Assembly (NCBI GenBank): GCA_027972325.1
Contig: JAPMOS010000025.1
Coordinates: 458,906 to 522,905 of the forward strand
Direction of reading: 5' to 3'
DNA: 64,000 bases
Origin: Paratrimastix pyriformis
Lineage: Eukaryota > Preaxostyla > Paratrimastigidae
In this document: positions 34,575 through 47,400 of the stretch, in pieces
Numbering within the stretch: the stretch's first letter is position 1
How the letters are laid out: each line of letters begins with the position of its first letter
The notes under the pieces: generated by a model
Told to the model about the DNA's origin: nothing
Database searches by the model: none
The model's input: only the letters and a program-made list of their open reading frames with translations
Program-made: the position numbers and the translations under genes

Positions 34575-34846
34575 ATCATCCAGGGGGGATATGCTTTTGT
34601 GTGGACGATCTTGGAGGTTGTCCACCATTCATTCCAACCCTTTTTCTCTCTGAATCTTGTCAAAAAGAAATCGAGAATCAAACATCCCATCGACGTCGGG
34701 CTTGGCCGTGCGTCTTTTTTTCCGAGAGGAGCAAAAGGAATTCCGGGGCCGAACCCAATTTCCACACAAAGTCTCCAACAAAAGCAGCAGAAAGTCCAGC
34801 TCTGGAGGTTCAAACCCGCAGGAACTTTCCACCAAACTCAACCAAA

Positions 34847-35310
34847 ATGAATCCTCTGAGCGAACTCCCTCCCGAAATTGCCGCCGCCGCCGCCGCCGGT
34901 GCTCCGAAGGGTGGAGACCAGGAGGCCCAGCAGCGGCAGCAACAGATGGCTGAACGCAAGAAGGCCATCCTGCACAACATTTTGACCCCTGAGGCCCGCG
35001 AACGTCGTCCGTGTTCTCACTCCACACACTTCTTTCAAAATCACTCATTTCGTTTCCCATTAGTTTCTCGGATTGCCCTGGTGAAACCTGAAGACGCCGC
35101 CCAGATTGAGAACAGCCTCGTCGCTGCGGCTCCCCGTCTTTCGGAGAAGGTCGACGAGACCCGACTGATTTCTTTCTTGGAACAAGCTGGTGGGAGGAAG
35201 CACGAAACTAAGATCACCGTCTGTCAAGTTCTGATATTCTGTGCTTCATTCCATCGTCCGAACAGTTCAAGAGGCGTGGGATGGACTTCGACGATGACGA
35301 TGACATGTAA
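34847..35310 (+). CDS. PDCD5: PDCD5 family protein
   Basis: 118 aa from exons 34847-35003, 35064-35218 and 35266-35310 (donors GTCGT, GTCTG). MNPLSELPPEIAAAAAAG leads into AQQRQQQMAERKKAILHNIL and LTPEARERLSRIALVKPEDA, then RLISFLEQAG and FKRRGMDFDDDDDM, the standard PDCD5/TFAR19 plan with acidic end. Eukaryotic members interact with the chaperonin CCT and the TIP60 acetyltransferase; archaeal homologues are DNA-binding. Ordinary length for the family. Confidence 0.93.
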
Positions 35311-35508
35311 AAGACGCAGGGGGGTCTCCGATGTATAGGGGCTGGCTTCCTCAGTCTCTGTTTTTTCTTCCTCCTCGCTCATCTTCTGCTCACGACGTCA
35401 ACACCGTCGCCCGCCGGCTAAGTTGTGTTCAGAGTGGAGGTTTTGGTTTATTGGGTGGGGGATGGAGAACGACATTTTACACTCGACATAAGCAACATCA
35501 CCGGGGTC

Positions 35509-38500
35509 TCACTTCCACTCGGCGGGGTTGGGCATGCGGGCCAGGCCCTGCTGCATGAGGACAGTCCACACGAAGACGCCACCCGACTCGTAGAGATCTG
35601 CAAAAAAAAAGAAAAGAAAAGAAAATGAAAAATGGGGTTTCCAACCGGGTGAGAGCGACGTGGGGACAGACCAGGGGCCGAGGACCAGACGAACTCACCC
35701 GAGACGCCATCGACGGCCTCCCCAACGGGCAGCATCCCAGCCGCGGCGTGCTTGACCATCCACTGCAGCCGCGCCGTGACGGCCTGACCCTGGTGGCGAA
35801 GGAAGGGTTGATGAGACCAGGCGTGGATGTGGGTTGGGTCGACCTTGCCCATCATCAGTTCGACCCAGGCCCCGAACATGCTGGTCACGCCCCAGGGGGC
35901 ACCCGCGGCGCCCACCTCGGCGATGCCGGCCGGGTTGTAGCTGCACGTCCCACACATCCCCCCCAGGAGCCGAATCAAGTTAGGCTGGAACGGTAATAGG
36001 AGAGCGTGCAAGACAGGCAGGCAGGCAGGGGGGGCCGGTCGGACATGCTGTCGAAGAAGAAGGGGTCGTTCCAGTAGCGGCTCAGGGCCCCGCCCCCGTT
36101 CTGGGTCAGGTTGGCCACCATGTGCTCGTAGTGCCACCGGGCCCGGTCGCCCGTGGTGAGGCCCTGCGCCGGGCAGGGCAGGGCAGGGGAGGCAGGACAG
36201 AGCAGGTGGGCGAATGAGGATCTGGCACTTGCGTGCCCCTCCCCCCCAAAGCTCCCCAAAAATGGATCAAAAATGGATTGAAATGCCGCCTCTTCGGTCG
36301 AGGTGGAAATGCCGCCTCTTCGTCTTTCGTCGTGCCCATGGTGGGGGTTTGGGGGCTGGGGGGATGCCGACCAGGTAGATGGTGGCCAGGGAGGACGAGT
36401 CGGCCCGGTCGTCCAGGCGGCCCGTGTCGTTCCACAGGCCACGGGCAAAGTACCCGCCCGCCTGCAGGAGGCCAACAACAACAGCAGCAGCAGCAGCAAG
36501 GAAGAAGGAAGAACGTGAGCCGATCCCAACGACCGGGGCGGAAGGACGCACGGCAGAGATGCAGTCGGGATGATGGGGTGGGATGGGGGTGGGATGGAGG
36601 TGGGATGGAGGTGGGATGGGCCACGGACGGGGGTGGTGATCCAGAGGAGCCCATTGGCGGCCTTTTGGATGTCGGCAGCCCGCTGGCGGCAGGCGGCGGC
36701 CCGGTTGGCGTTGCCCCAGGCGTCCTCAAGCTGCCCAGACACACAAGTGCACAGGTCGCCAAAGGGGCACCACCAGCCCGGACCGCCAGGTGAAGAATGA
36801 GAACGCCATGCCCATCGGCCCATCGGCCCATCGGGTGGGTGGGTGTGTGGGTGGGAGAAGGAGAAGGGAGGAGGCAACGGTGGCGGAGGAGGAGGAAGGC
36901 GGCGGAGAAGGTGCAGGTGCAGGTGCAGGAGGTTGGTGGTGGTGGCGGTGGCGGTGGAGGTGGCGGACCTTACCGGCGGCGATGAGGCCCCCGAAGGCCA
37001 TGGCCTGGGTGAAGGAGAAGTGCGACAGGGGCAGCCCCTGGCCGCTGTGGGGATCCGAGGATTCCTGGGAGGAGGAGAGGGTCGGGGTATGGGTGATGAG
37101 CCGAGCCACGTGACCGGGCGGACGGGAGGCTCCCAGTGAGGCCACCAAACAAACACAGGCGTCCACCAGGGCGGGCGTCTCACCGGAGTCGCCCGTGCCA
37201 GGGGCGCAGATGCGGATGGGGCGAGGCAGGCAAGGCACCCAAGGGCGGACCTCCCAGATGGAGGAGTCCGTGCCAGTGGTGCATGGGGGGTGAGGGGGGT
37301 GAGGGGGGTGAGGCAGGCAGGACGGACCTCCCAGATGGAGTAGTCCGGGGCGGCCAGGCCCTGGTAGCCGCCGTTGTTCAGGAAGAAATCTTCAATTTGC
37401 CGGGTGCGCGCCTGGTGGTGGTGGTGGTGGTGGGGGGGGGGGGGGGGGGGGGGGTCGAGAGGGAAGAGGAGGTCGGGGGGGTGAGAGCGGCTCACAACCC
37501 AGCCCCCCCCTCGCCCTGTTCCTTCGACTGTGGCGGTGGCCGTGAGGGTGGTTTGGGGAATGGGCACGGGGAAGGGAGGGGAGATGGAGGGGAGAGGCCG
37601 ACCTTGAAGGCGTCCGCGGACTGGCCCTGGACGAGGGTGTGATAGACGCCCATCAGGAAGGCCCCGCTCGAGTCTGCGGGATTCCACGCCCGCCAGGTCA
37701 CACGGAAGTGCACGAGACGGGCGGACGGGCCAGTGAGACGGAGCGGCCGTGACATTGGGGTGGGCGCAGCGGTGGCGCGGGATGGTGTGGTGATGCGAAT
37801 GCGACTGCTGGTGATGTTGATGATAATGCTAACGCTAATGCTGATGCTGATGAGTAGATGATGACGAGCTGGGATGATGTCGATGCCGATGCCGATGCCG
37901 ATGCCGATGCCGATGCCGAGATGACGCTGAAGGCAGGGCGCGGACCGACCGTATTGGGGCTCGACGAACCCGACGGGGGCGCCCGTCCAGTAGTCGTAGC
38001 AGGTATGGAAGCCCTCCCCGGTGGCGGCCCGCAGCTCGGCCGTGGCCATCCAGCGCACATAGGCCGTCGCCTCCTGTCGGGCGGCACCGGAAAGAGGCAG
38101 CCGGACGGGTCGTGAGTGGCGGCCGGGGGAGGTAATGCCGACTGGATGGCGGTGGGGACCGTGGGTGATGATGGCTGGATGGTGTGTGTGGACTGGATGG
38201 TGGCGATAGTGATGATAGTGATGATGGTGGTGGTGGATGGGCAACCATGCGGCAGGGGCGCGGACCGCGTCATAGCCGGCCTTGTCCCCCCATATGTTGC
38301 TCCCTCCACCACGCACCACCGTCAGCATCGGCATCAGCCCGTGCGGACCGCGTCATAGCCGGCCTCGCTGAGGATCAGGGCCGCGAAGAGGCCATCGCGG
38401 GTCCAGGTCTTGTAGCCGTACGAGGGGTGGAAGCTGGCCACGATGGTGCCCACCTGGCGGCCCGGGAGGCGGGGGAGGAGACACGTGGAGGGGGGAGGAG

Positions 38501-40334
38501 ACACGGGGGGGGGGGTGGGGGGAGGAGGAGGAGACACGGGAGGTGGGGAAGCGTGACCATCCGATGGTGCGTGAGTGGTTGGGTGCGCATGTTGGAAGCC
38601 AAGGGACGGGATCGGACAGGGCAAAAGATCCCGCAACCACTTCGGGGTGAGTGTGCAGCCCAATCCAGAAACGACGGGTGGCGGTGCAGAGTGGCGCTGG
38701 GGGCGGGCGGGCGGTTCCGGGAGGGTGCACACAGGGGTGGTGATGGTGATGATGGCGGTTGTGTGGTAGGGGGCGGGCGGACGGTGGGGTTCTGGGAGTT
38801 CTTCAGGAGCATCACCGAGGCGTCGAACATGAGCTGCGTATCGGCGTCGAGCCCCTTGGGCCGCTTGCCCTGGGCCAGGAAGTGCGCATACGAGGTGGCC
38901 GTCTGGGAAGGTGGAGGCCAGACGTGTGAAGATCCGGGGTGATGATGATGACTGGACGACGGGGATAGGGCGATGATGATGATGATGCTTGGGCGACGAT
39001 GCTTGATGATGCTTGGACGGTGATGATAATGACGATGATGATGGCGCCGACGACGATTAGATGATGCTGATGACGACCGGGTGATGCTGATGACGACCGG
39101 GGTGATGATGATTGGATGCTTGATGCTTGATGCTGACGATGACGAAACGAGAACGATGATGGTTGAATGATGGTTGGGTGATAATGGCCGCGGTCAGGCG
39201 GTGATCGAGATGGACGGGGGGGGGGGGGGGGTGATGGAGGCGCGGGGAGCGGACCTGGCTGATCCACGACTGGGCGGTGGCCCCCCGAGCGCGCAAGGAG
39301 GCGTCGACGGCCGGGCGCCAATCGACTTGGACGGTGCGGAAGAAGGACAGGTGCACCGTCTGGCCGGGGTTGATGGTGGCGGTGCCACCTGGTCGTCCTG
39401 GCAGTCCCGATGCCTGGGCGCCTGTGGTGATGCGCGTTGGGTGGCGAGGTGAGTGGGGTGAGTGGAGTGAGTGGAAAGGAAGCATGGAACGAAGCCAAAC
39501 ATTGGCGGAGATCTCCAAGGGGTATGAGCCACCACCAGGGGATATGAGCCGCCAGGGGTCTGAATCACCAGACCTTGACGCCGCCCACCTGGTGGCGGGA
39601 GACGGGCTGGAAGGCGCCCATGGAGAAGTAGAAGCCGCCCGTCTTGCGGGCATCCACCATGTACAGGTCCCGGTCGGCCTCATTCAGCCCATCAGTGGGC
39701 GCGCCGCCGTACTGGGAGGGCGTGCAGCGCCAGCCGTAGAGCAGCTGGCTCGAGGCGGGATGGTCGCTCACGACCAGGTCCAGGAGACGGACGGTGCTGA
39801 TCCCCGTCGCTGACTGCGGGGCGGTGATGGCGTAATCGACAATGTAGAAGGGCTCGTTGGGCGGCATGTAGTAGGAGCGAACCTGAAAGCCGAAGATGGA
39901 CGTGCGTTGGGGAAAGGGCGGCAGACCAGCTGGAAGGGGAGGCTCCGACTCCCATCCGTGGTGAAGGTGGTCTTCCACTCGCCTGTCTGGGGAATCAAGA
40001 GAGAAACTCCGTCCCAGTAGTTGGAATTCGAACCGTACATGGCACCATTCCTAGAAGACGCACAAATGATCAACCCCCAGGAGAAAAAGTGCCCCGACCA
40101 GTCAATCGCAAAGGTGTCTTGAGAAAGAGCAGAAACCGCCCAATTTGCTGAAATGCGGAGGCCAGTGGGACCATTGGGCCGAATTGGATTTTGCTTGTTG
40201 AAATTACGGTTGGTCGCCCATGTCATGGTCATATCTTTCCAGTTCGAAAGGAACATGCTCGGGAGACCATATTTGGACTCCGCCGAAACCAAGAGGGGCA
40301 AGAGGAAGAAGAGCAAGGCGCAAACCCGCCGCAT
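35509..40334 (-). CDS. Secreted GH15 glucoamylase-like glycoside hydrolase
   Basis: Signal peptide MRRVCALLFFLLPLLVSAES starts at 40334. A beta-sandwich N domain (YYMPPNEPFYIVDYAITAP, LLDLVVSDHPASSQLLYGW) precedes an alpha/alpha six-hairpin catalytic domain with GH15 signatures: SFHPSYGYKTWTRDGLFAAL, WRAWNPADSSGAFL, DYSIWEESSDPHSGQG with the general-acid Glu, LSHFSFTQAMAFGGLIAAG, ARGLWNDTGRLDDRADSS. The last exon reads DLYESGGVFVWTVLMQQG and ends TGA at 35509-35511. At least eleven introns, donors mostly GTCTG/GTCCG, but the last is a rare canonical GTGAGT. Likely digests alpha-glucans extracellularly or in food vacuoles, consistent with a phagotroph. Exon limits in the middle are approximate. 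Confidence 0.78.
37432..37454 (+). repeat. G23 run (sense C) in the GH15 gene
   Basis: Intronic homopolymer; C in the sense of the gene. A second run of 12 or more lies at about 39218-39231. Confidence 0.9.
38259..38365 (-). repeat. Duplicated exon end/5' splice site in GH15 gene
   Basis: Sense GGCTATGACGCG|GTCCGC, the end of one exon with its donor, occurs at about 38342-38365 and again about 84 bp downstream in the intron at 38259-38283. Two equivalent donors are therefore present. Confidence 0.8.
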
Positions 40335-40479
40335 TCGGAAAGCGAATTGCAACGGTGCGGGGAGCAGTCGAAAGCACCGAGAGGGCTGATGACCGCCGGA
40401 CTCAAGCGTTCGTTCTGAGCGAAGGGAAAACACCCCGCCCGCCGGACCGGAACAACAGCCGACCAACCAGCCAAATCAA
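40335..40479. promoter_or_regulatory. Bidirectional promoter, GH15 / saposin-like
   Basis: 145 bp between two divergent genes whose products both carry signal peptides and both look lysosomal or secreted, so co-expression in a digestive compartment is plausible. Confidence 0.45.
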
Positions 40480-42017
40480 ATGCGCACGACTCTTCTTCTC
40501 ATTCTTGCGGTCCCCATCGCGATGGCCTGCAGTCACGGGTGGCACGATAGCCCGCCCATCGACAAGAACCGCCTGCCGGCCTGCATCCTCTGCGAGCACG
40601 TTGTGGCCCTGCTAGAGAAGGCCCTGCAGAACAAGTCGGCCACCAACGCGGACGCGCTCCATCTCATGCACGACGGGTGCATGCACCTGGGCGGGCCCCT
40701 GCAGCTGCGCTGCCTCGAGATGGTCGACGAGTATGGGCCACGGATTGCCCGACTGGTGACCGACGTGCAGCACCACAAGAAGCCGCTCTCGATCTGCTCC
40801 GAGATCGGGCTGTGCTCCACCAAGATCAGCTGCCCTCTGTGCAAGTCGGTGGTGCGCCCGCTCCAGGAGCGCATGAACGGCCTGGGGGACGACGCGACCA
40901 TGGCCGAGAAGCGGGACATGCTGCGCAAGTTCTGCGGCACTCTGAACCCCACCCTGCAGTCGGGCTGCGATCAGTTCCTGCACCAGTACGGCGAGGTCTG
41001 GTTAGTAGTATCACAGCCAATGCTTACTGTCGTCGCGAGGACAGCCCTTGCTGAAAATTCTGGACGAGCTGGAGGGCAACGTCGACCCCCAAGTGATCTG
41101 CGCCCAGCTGGAGCTGTGTCCGTTCCCCCATCAACACTCCCACCACTCCGGCCACCACGAGCGCCAGCAGCACCACGCAAGGAAGATGGCGGAAGCGCTC
41201 TTCGAGAGGCTCACCGCATCCATTGGCGAACCCATTGGGATGCGTCTGTCTACCCACCCACCCACACCACCCACCACCCACCTCATGTGGTCCTCTTTCT
41301 TTCGTCGTAGACGTCATCCACTTCGACAACCGGGCTGAGGCAGCTGCCGCGGGCATGGTCTGCGAGATGTGCAAGTACTTCGTGGGCGAGCTGGAGGTCT
41401 GCGGAAACGACCGACCAACAACAGGTGACCGCGGTCACACCCCTGCGTTTTTCCCCTCAGGATCACCTCCCCGACCCGGGCAACTGCACCACCGAGGAGC
41501 TCGAGTATTGGATGAAGAACCTGTGTGAGTACGTTCCCCCGTGCCAGAGGGGCATGGTCTGTGTTGTTGTTGGCACTGCTGCTGCTGCTCAAAACTCCTG
41601 TGTCTCTGCTCTTGCTCCGGTGGGTGGTGGGTGGGTGGTGGGTGGGGCAGTGCGACTCATTTATGGACAAGTACGCGGTCCCCCTCCTGGACATCTACCG
41701 CCGCATGGAGGAGTACGAAGAGCCCGCCGCCATCTGTCACGATCTCAGGTCCATGTGTTGCCGTTGCGCTGGCTGCCGTTGCTGCTGCTGGCCTCCTCTG
41801 GTTGCCTTGGCGCAGCGACACCTCACCCACACCCACACCCACACCCACACCCACACCCACACCCACACCCACATCACATGCGAACAATAACAGTCTCTGC
41901 CAGAGCTGTGCGAGCTCGTGCCACACGGGCGAGCCCAACTATGAGCCCCCAGTCAACCGCCGCCACCAAAGGGAGCGCGATTACGAGGAGGCCGAGGAGG
42001 AGATGGACGGCGAGTAA
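40480..42017 (+). CDS. Multi-domain saposin-like (SapB) protein
   Basis: Signal peptide MRTTLLLILAVPIAMACS. At least three saposin-B units with spaced Cys: PACILCEHVVALLEKALQ up to CLEMVDEYGPRIARL and ICSEIGLC; SCPLCKSVVRPLQERM up to GCDQFLHQYGE and VICAQLELCP; VCEMCKYFVGELE with NCTTEELEYWMKNLC, and SCDSFMDKYAVPLLDIYRRM with AAICHDLR. The tail is acidic (YEEAEEEMDGE), stop TAA at 42015-42017. Donors GTCTG (four) and GTCCA. SapB modules bind lipids and assist lysosomal hydrolases or act as pore-forming defence/digestive peptides. A His-rich linker (HQHSHHSGHHERQQHH) between units 2 and 3 could bind metal. Paired with a secreted GH15 gene. Confidence 0.85.
41829..41874 (+). repeat. ACACCC repeat in saposin gene intron
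   Basis: About eight ACACCC units in the last intron, sense C/A-rich. Confidence 0.9.
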
Positions 42018-42169
42018 AAGAAGAACTAATTGGATGAATAAATAGCTGGTGGACCCTTGGAAAAGGGCTGCGGGTGGGTGGGCGAATGGAGGAGGAGGCG
42101 ATCAATCATCGGACAGTTTTGAAAAATTGAACAAGAACTCCAGCCTGATTCGCCTGTGTTCCTATCGCA

Positions 42170-44534
42170 ATGCCTCTGAAAAGGTCTTGCCCCTCGCGTT
42201 TTCGTTCGGCTGATCGTTTGTTCTGTGTTTGTTTCTAGGTTCCTCCTTCGCTACTTCCCTCCAGGTCGATATCCCTCCCGCCATTTTGCGCGAATGTGAC
42301 ACCATCTTTTTTGAATTGTGGTTGATCGTAGGCATCATTCTGGAGTACTATGACGAGCAAGGTCTCCTTGGAACAAAAACGGTTGATCTCCTTGATCTTT
42401 CCGAAAGGTTTGTTGCCCCCTTCTCTTCTCGGTCACCTTCTCATTTCTCTCAGCACCGACGTGGAGGCGGTCGCTGATCAGATCATCCACGAAGTCTCCG
42501 ACCTTATTACTCAGTCGAAAAAGTCCCAGCTTGTCCGACTACTGAGAAGTCTGTTTTTTTTCTACTCTTCCCATCGCATCATCACGGGCTTCCTCAAAGA
42601 ACTCATCGAGAAGCAAGAGATGGGGAACGCGGATGCATCATTCTATCTCTTCAAGAGGTTGAAGGCTCACATTCTTCCTCTGACCAACTGCGCTTTCAAC
42701 AAGGCCGGGGATCGGTCTGCATACATTCTTCACGGGAGTTATAAATCAAGGTGGTGTTCCCTTAGTTTTATCACCGGGTCGTACGACCGCACATGCAAAG
42801 TATGGGAGACTCAGAGCGGCCGCGAGCTGCTCACCCTTGAGGGCCACAAGAATGTAGTATATTGCCTCGCCTTCAACAACCCGTACGGGTCTGCAGCCGC
42901 TATCCCCCCGCTGTGCCGGCGCTCAAGGGTTTCTCTCCGGGGTCATAGCGACAAGATTATCACGGGTTCGTTCGACAAGACCTGCAAGGTGTGGAACTCC
43001 TACACGGGTGAGCTCTACCACACCCTCCGGGGTCACACCGCCGAGATTGTCTGCCTCTCGTTCAACCCGCAGAGCACCATCATCGCCACGGGTCTGTCGA
43101 CATCCACCCCCCACCATCCGCACCCCGTGACCCCCGGGGTGGCTCTTCCCCCAGGCGCCATGGACAACACGGCCCGGCTGTGGGACGTGGAGACGGGCAT
43201 GGAGCTGTGCGCCCTGATCGGCCACACGGGCGAGGTGGTCTCGCTGTCCTTCAACACCACGGGCGACAGGATCGTCACGGGCTCGTTCGACTTCACCTGC
43301 AAAATCTGGAACGTCGAGACGGGGCAGTCCGTTCGCGCTGCCCCCCACCGCCTGATCTGCCTCTACCACCCCCCACCCCCACCTCAACTCATCCGGTTTG
43401 TGGCTCCCACCTCGGGGGGCTGCAGATGCCTGCAATCGCTGGAGGAGCACCACGCAGAGATCTCCTGCGCTCTGTTCAACTTCACGGGCAACCTGGTGGC
43501 CAGCAGCAGCATCGACCGCTCGTGCAAGCTGTGGGATGTCGACACGGGCCGCTGCGTGCACACACTCAAGTCCGCCTCGCTGCCCCGCCTGCCCCCGTTG
43601 ACCCCCTCCTGTCGGGGTGGCCCATGTTGGGATGAGGGGCTGGAGGCGGCAGGGTGGTTGCGACTCCTTCACCGTTCTGGGCGGGGGCAACGGGGTGAGC
43701 AATGGGCGATGGACCGTGACGGATCGCTCGTGGTGGCTGCTCCCCCCCCCCCCCCCCCCCCCCCCACCCGCCATGCTGGTCAACATCTCCCAACCTGTAT
43801 CATGGTGGCTGCTCCCCCTCCGCCCCATCATGCTGTCCGACACATATCTCACCCCTGGTCTCCTCTTTCTCCTCCTCCGCCACCCCACCCGACTGTGGTG
43901 GTGGTGGTGTGCAGGGGCCACAACGACGAGATCCTGCACTGCTCCTTCAACATGACCGGCTCCCTGCTGGCCACGGCATCCTCGGACAGCACCATCCGGG
44001 TGTACAACGTGTACAACGGCGAGTGCGTGGCCGTCCTGGTGGGCCACGAGGGCGACGTCAGCAAGGTCGGTCGAACCCCCCCGCCACAATCACCCCGATC
44101 ACCCCGCGTCATGGCTGGATGAAGTCGGGAGGACGGCACTTTTGCTCGCCTCGCTTCTCCTTCAAAAGAATGGCAACAACAACAACAACACCAACAACAA
44201 AAATTCATCCCACCCCTGACCTCGCTCCACACACCCGCGCATCCGCAGCTGCAGTTCAACCCGCAGGGGACGCGGCTGATCTCTGCAAGCACCGACCGGA
44301 CGTGCCGCGTCTGGTCCATCGAGCCGGCCGCCTGCCTGCAGATCCTCGAGGGCCACACGGACGAGATCTTCAGCTGCGCCTTCAACTACGAGGGCGACGT
44401 CATCATCACCGGTCTGGACGCCTCCTGGCCCCCGCGCTGTCGAATTCACACGTTGGGTGTGTGCAGCCTCGAAGGACAACACCTGCCGCATCTGGAAGTC
44501 GGCCCATTGCACGTCGCTCCCCAACACCGAATGA
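42170..44534 (+). CDS. DAW1: DAW1/ODA16, dynein assembly factor with WD repeats
   Basis: IFT-associated adaptor that carries outer dynein arms into flagella. The first coding exon is 14 nt (42170-42183), the second 26 nt (42239-42264), then 42332-42407, 42454-42548, 42600 onward. Spliced N terminus [20 protein letters not shown], then [13 protein letters not shown] and [16 protein letters not shown], matches animal DAW1 closely. Eight WD repeats follow: [87 protein letters not shown] at 44532-44534. Donors GTCTT, GTCGA, GTTTG, GTCTG, GTCTG, GTCTG, GTCTG, GTCCG, GTCCG, GTCGG, GTCTG. Evidence for motile flagella. Confidence 0.95.
43742..43765 (+). repeat. C24 run in DAW1 intron
   Basis: Sense-orientation homopolymer in the intron between the fifth and sixth WD repeats. 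Confidence 0.92.
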
Positions 44535-44702
44535 ACGCCCGTTGTGGGCCTGGGGTTTTTCTCTTTCGGAGGACCTTCTCTCGATACTCTCGATCGGCAG
44601 CGGTGGGCCGTCGTCGTTTTCCGAGTGCTCCCAGACATCGCCGTCATGTGAGGGCGTTGTTTATTTTCATTCCTCTCTCCAACAACAAACCACTTTTTAC
44701 TC

Positions 44703-47400
44703 CTACCGGGTCGCAGTGACGGCGGGTTCGGCATGATGGGGGGGCGTTCGAAACCAATCCAGAGAGACGATCAAGGCAAAGGCGGTCTCAGTGTTACTGT
44801 GAAGTGGCGCAAATGGCTCCGGGTTCTTCTGCTCCTGGGGTGTGGTCGGCCGGACTGCCAACGGCGTTTCGGCTGTGCCCGTTGCCCCCAAGAGGGTCGG
44901 GGGCGCCATGGTCGGCATGGTGGACGGAGGGACTGTGGCAGGTGGCGGACCGTGACGACAAGTGTTCGAAAATGGGAGATGACTGATTTCTGCTGACAGA
45001 CCTACCCTCGGGCGCAGCTCGAGAGCGCCCAGTCCGGCCCCTTCGTCTGGTGGCGGAGGCTGCTCGACTTGGATGGGAAGGGTGGAGGTCCACATGCAAC
45101 GCCCGCAGGCGTGTTCGACGGACTCGGGAAGAGCGACCACGACGGGATCGTGCAAGATCACATGGGGAAAAGCCTGCTCTTGATCCGCGGGTTTGCGAAA
45201 CAGAACCGGGAACGGAGAGGCTGATTCACGCAGCAACGAGGGGAGGGACTTCCTGCGGGGTGGGAGCATGGAAGGCCCTCCAAATTGCGCCTGGTCTTCT
45301 TCCGATGCGGCTTCTCTGCCCAGGGCCTCGCGGTGGAAGGGACAAGTCGAATAGGAATGCATCAGCAACTGGGTATATGGCGAGGCCGGAACCAACTCGG
45401 CAATTTTCGCGATGCGGTTCAGGACTGTGGGACACACGACCAGACTGTCGGTTCGAGAAAAAAAGAAGCGCCTTCAAATGTGCACACATAACAATACGAC
45501 AAGACCTTTCGACCAACTCGGGTGGAACCGTTGGATGAGCAGGAGGGGTACCATGTGTGGCAGCCACCTCGCCCTTCGTGGGTGTTGGTGGGAGGATCAA
45601 CGTCTCTGGCACAGTCACTGATCTTCCAGCTCCGGGCGGGTGCATTGACACAGAAGGCGGCATGACGGCGGCAGTGCCCGCGGCGACTCGTTCGGCAGGT
45701 GTTCCAGTTGGAACCGGTGAGGCCGGACGCTGTGGTAAGCGGGAGGACACAGATGGCGCAGCGACGAGGGGACTTGAGGCCTCTTCACGGGCATTCCCGG
45801 CACCGAGAGTTCCACGGAATGCTTCCTGGCGGGTGGGTGATCCAACAGGTAAGGGAGAGGCCGGTGGTAACTCGACAGGTGCGGGCCGAGGTATCGAAAG
45901 AGGAGGAGGGGATGGTTGCCCTTTCGAAAAACTGTTGATTTGAGCCAAGAGAATCGTCCTCGCGAGAGTTGGAGTGGTCGGAGGCACAGTCACCCGAATC
46001 CCTGTGCACCGGTCCAGACAATAGTAAAGGAGGCGACTGTACTCGTGGTAACGGGGGATCATTCCGCCCGGGGCAATAGCTTCTTCACGAATGGACCGAA
46101 AAATCAGGTGACAAAGGGCAAGGTCGTTAATGTACGAGACGGGCTCCGCGACCTGACTGGAGTAGACAAAAGTTTTACCGATCTAGGAAGAAGGGCCAAT
46201 AAACGACAAGGTACCAATGGGGCAGACCGGGAGCGGAACCTTGCGCAAGTACAGGAAGAGGAAGTGCCGAACCAGCGCAAAGATGTGGTCAGTCATAGCA
46301 TCCTCAGAAATGGGTTGAGCGCGGGGATCGTGGGGCGGTGGGGATGGCTCCGCCGACTCGACAGTGCAAGACTCCAGCCGCCGGGCAGCGAGGAGAGCAA
46401 TAATGACCCAGGCGTCGTGCCAGAGGATCCGAAGTGGAACAGTGACAGGAACGTGGGTAGCCATCTCGGGGTGAGCGACTGAAGAACAGAGAGTCAGCGA
46501 GGAAGGGAAAGACATGCCACAGACTGTCGATATAACTTTGCGCAGTCGCAGGAGCAGAGTAACCAAAACAGTAGGCATCCCGAGAAGAAGAGGTCGTGTC
46601 CAGGATGGCTACGTTCCAGGTGTCGAGTGAGGTGGCTGGATTTGCGGAGGCAGACCATGAATTGTCCGCCAGGCGAGATGGAGGGCCTTCTCGGGGCTCA
46701 ATGATGGGACCCCACCCAACCTAACAAGATAATGCGTATGGCGGCGCGAACTCCAAAACTGACCTGATAACACGGAGGAGGACCATGAGGGCAAGCGCCT
46801 GGTCCACTGCACGAAAACGGACAGGAGCAGGATGGGCTTCATCGGCTGTGAGAACATCCGAAGCGGCACTCTTCCGCCACACCCGGTGTTCCTGATCCCA
46901 AAACTAGGGAGAAACGATGTCAAAAAATGGGAAGAAGACTGTCTGACCTGAGTCTGCAGTCCGTAGACCAGTTTGTTCAACTGATCGCGAATCGTTGAAG
47001 GAGATACATTGGTACCTTCATGTATCTCAGCCAAAAAAGACCAGAAGAGGACAGCCGAGGCGGTGCCCATGAGAAAGGATGGAAATCGGGACTTTTCCGC
47101 CGCCGACCCACCGGTCATTTCCTCAACATCCCGGATGTGAATTCGTTGAATCATCGTGCTCGTAGTGTGCGAGAAGTTGGTGGCAAAGAGGGACTGCGAA
47201 AGCTTGCTGAGGACGGTAACCAATCGGGGATCCGGCGCTGCCGACTGGTGCTGCTTTTCGCGGATGAGCAGGGCCATGGAGATGCCAGCAATGCAATTAT
47301 GCCAATTGCCATTGGAAAAGAGGCCAGTCTCTTTCTGATACAGGTCAGAATCCGCGAGCATGTATTTTACGAGCGATTCGCAGAGAAAGCTCCTTTCCAT
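44703..47400 (-). CDS. Unrecognised protein, helical N-terminal half, long Pro-rich linker
   Basis: A multi-exon gene reading [171 protein letters not shown], then a Pro/Ala/Ser-rich stretch and a second conserved-looking part ([40 protein letters not shown]). Several joins use GTCTGC or GTCAGT donors. It ends TAG at 44703-44705. The Trp/Ala-rich helices resemble an alpha/alpha toroid, but no catalytic motif is seen and I do not recognise the family. Start 47400 faces the TARBP1-like gene at 102-153 bp. Confidence 0.6.

Noticed and set aside
40051-40074. 24-nt in-frame segment starting GTTGAT and ending CTAG in the GH15 gene
   Set aside because: Would be far shorter than any other intron here (about 45 nt minimum) and keeps frame, so it is treated as coding.
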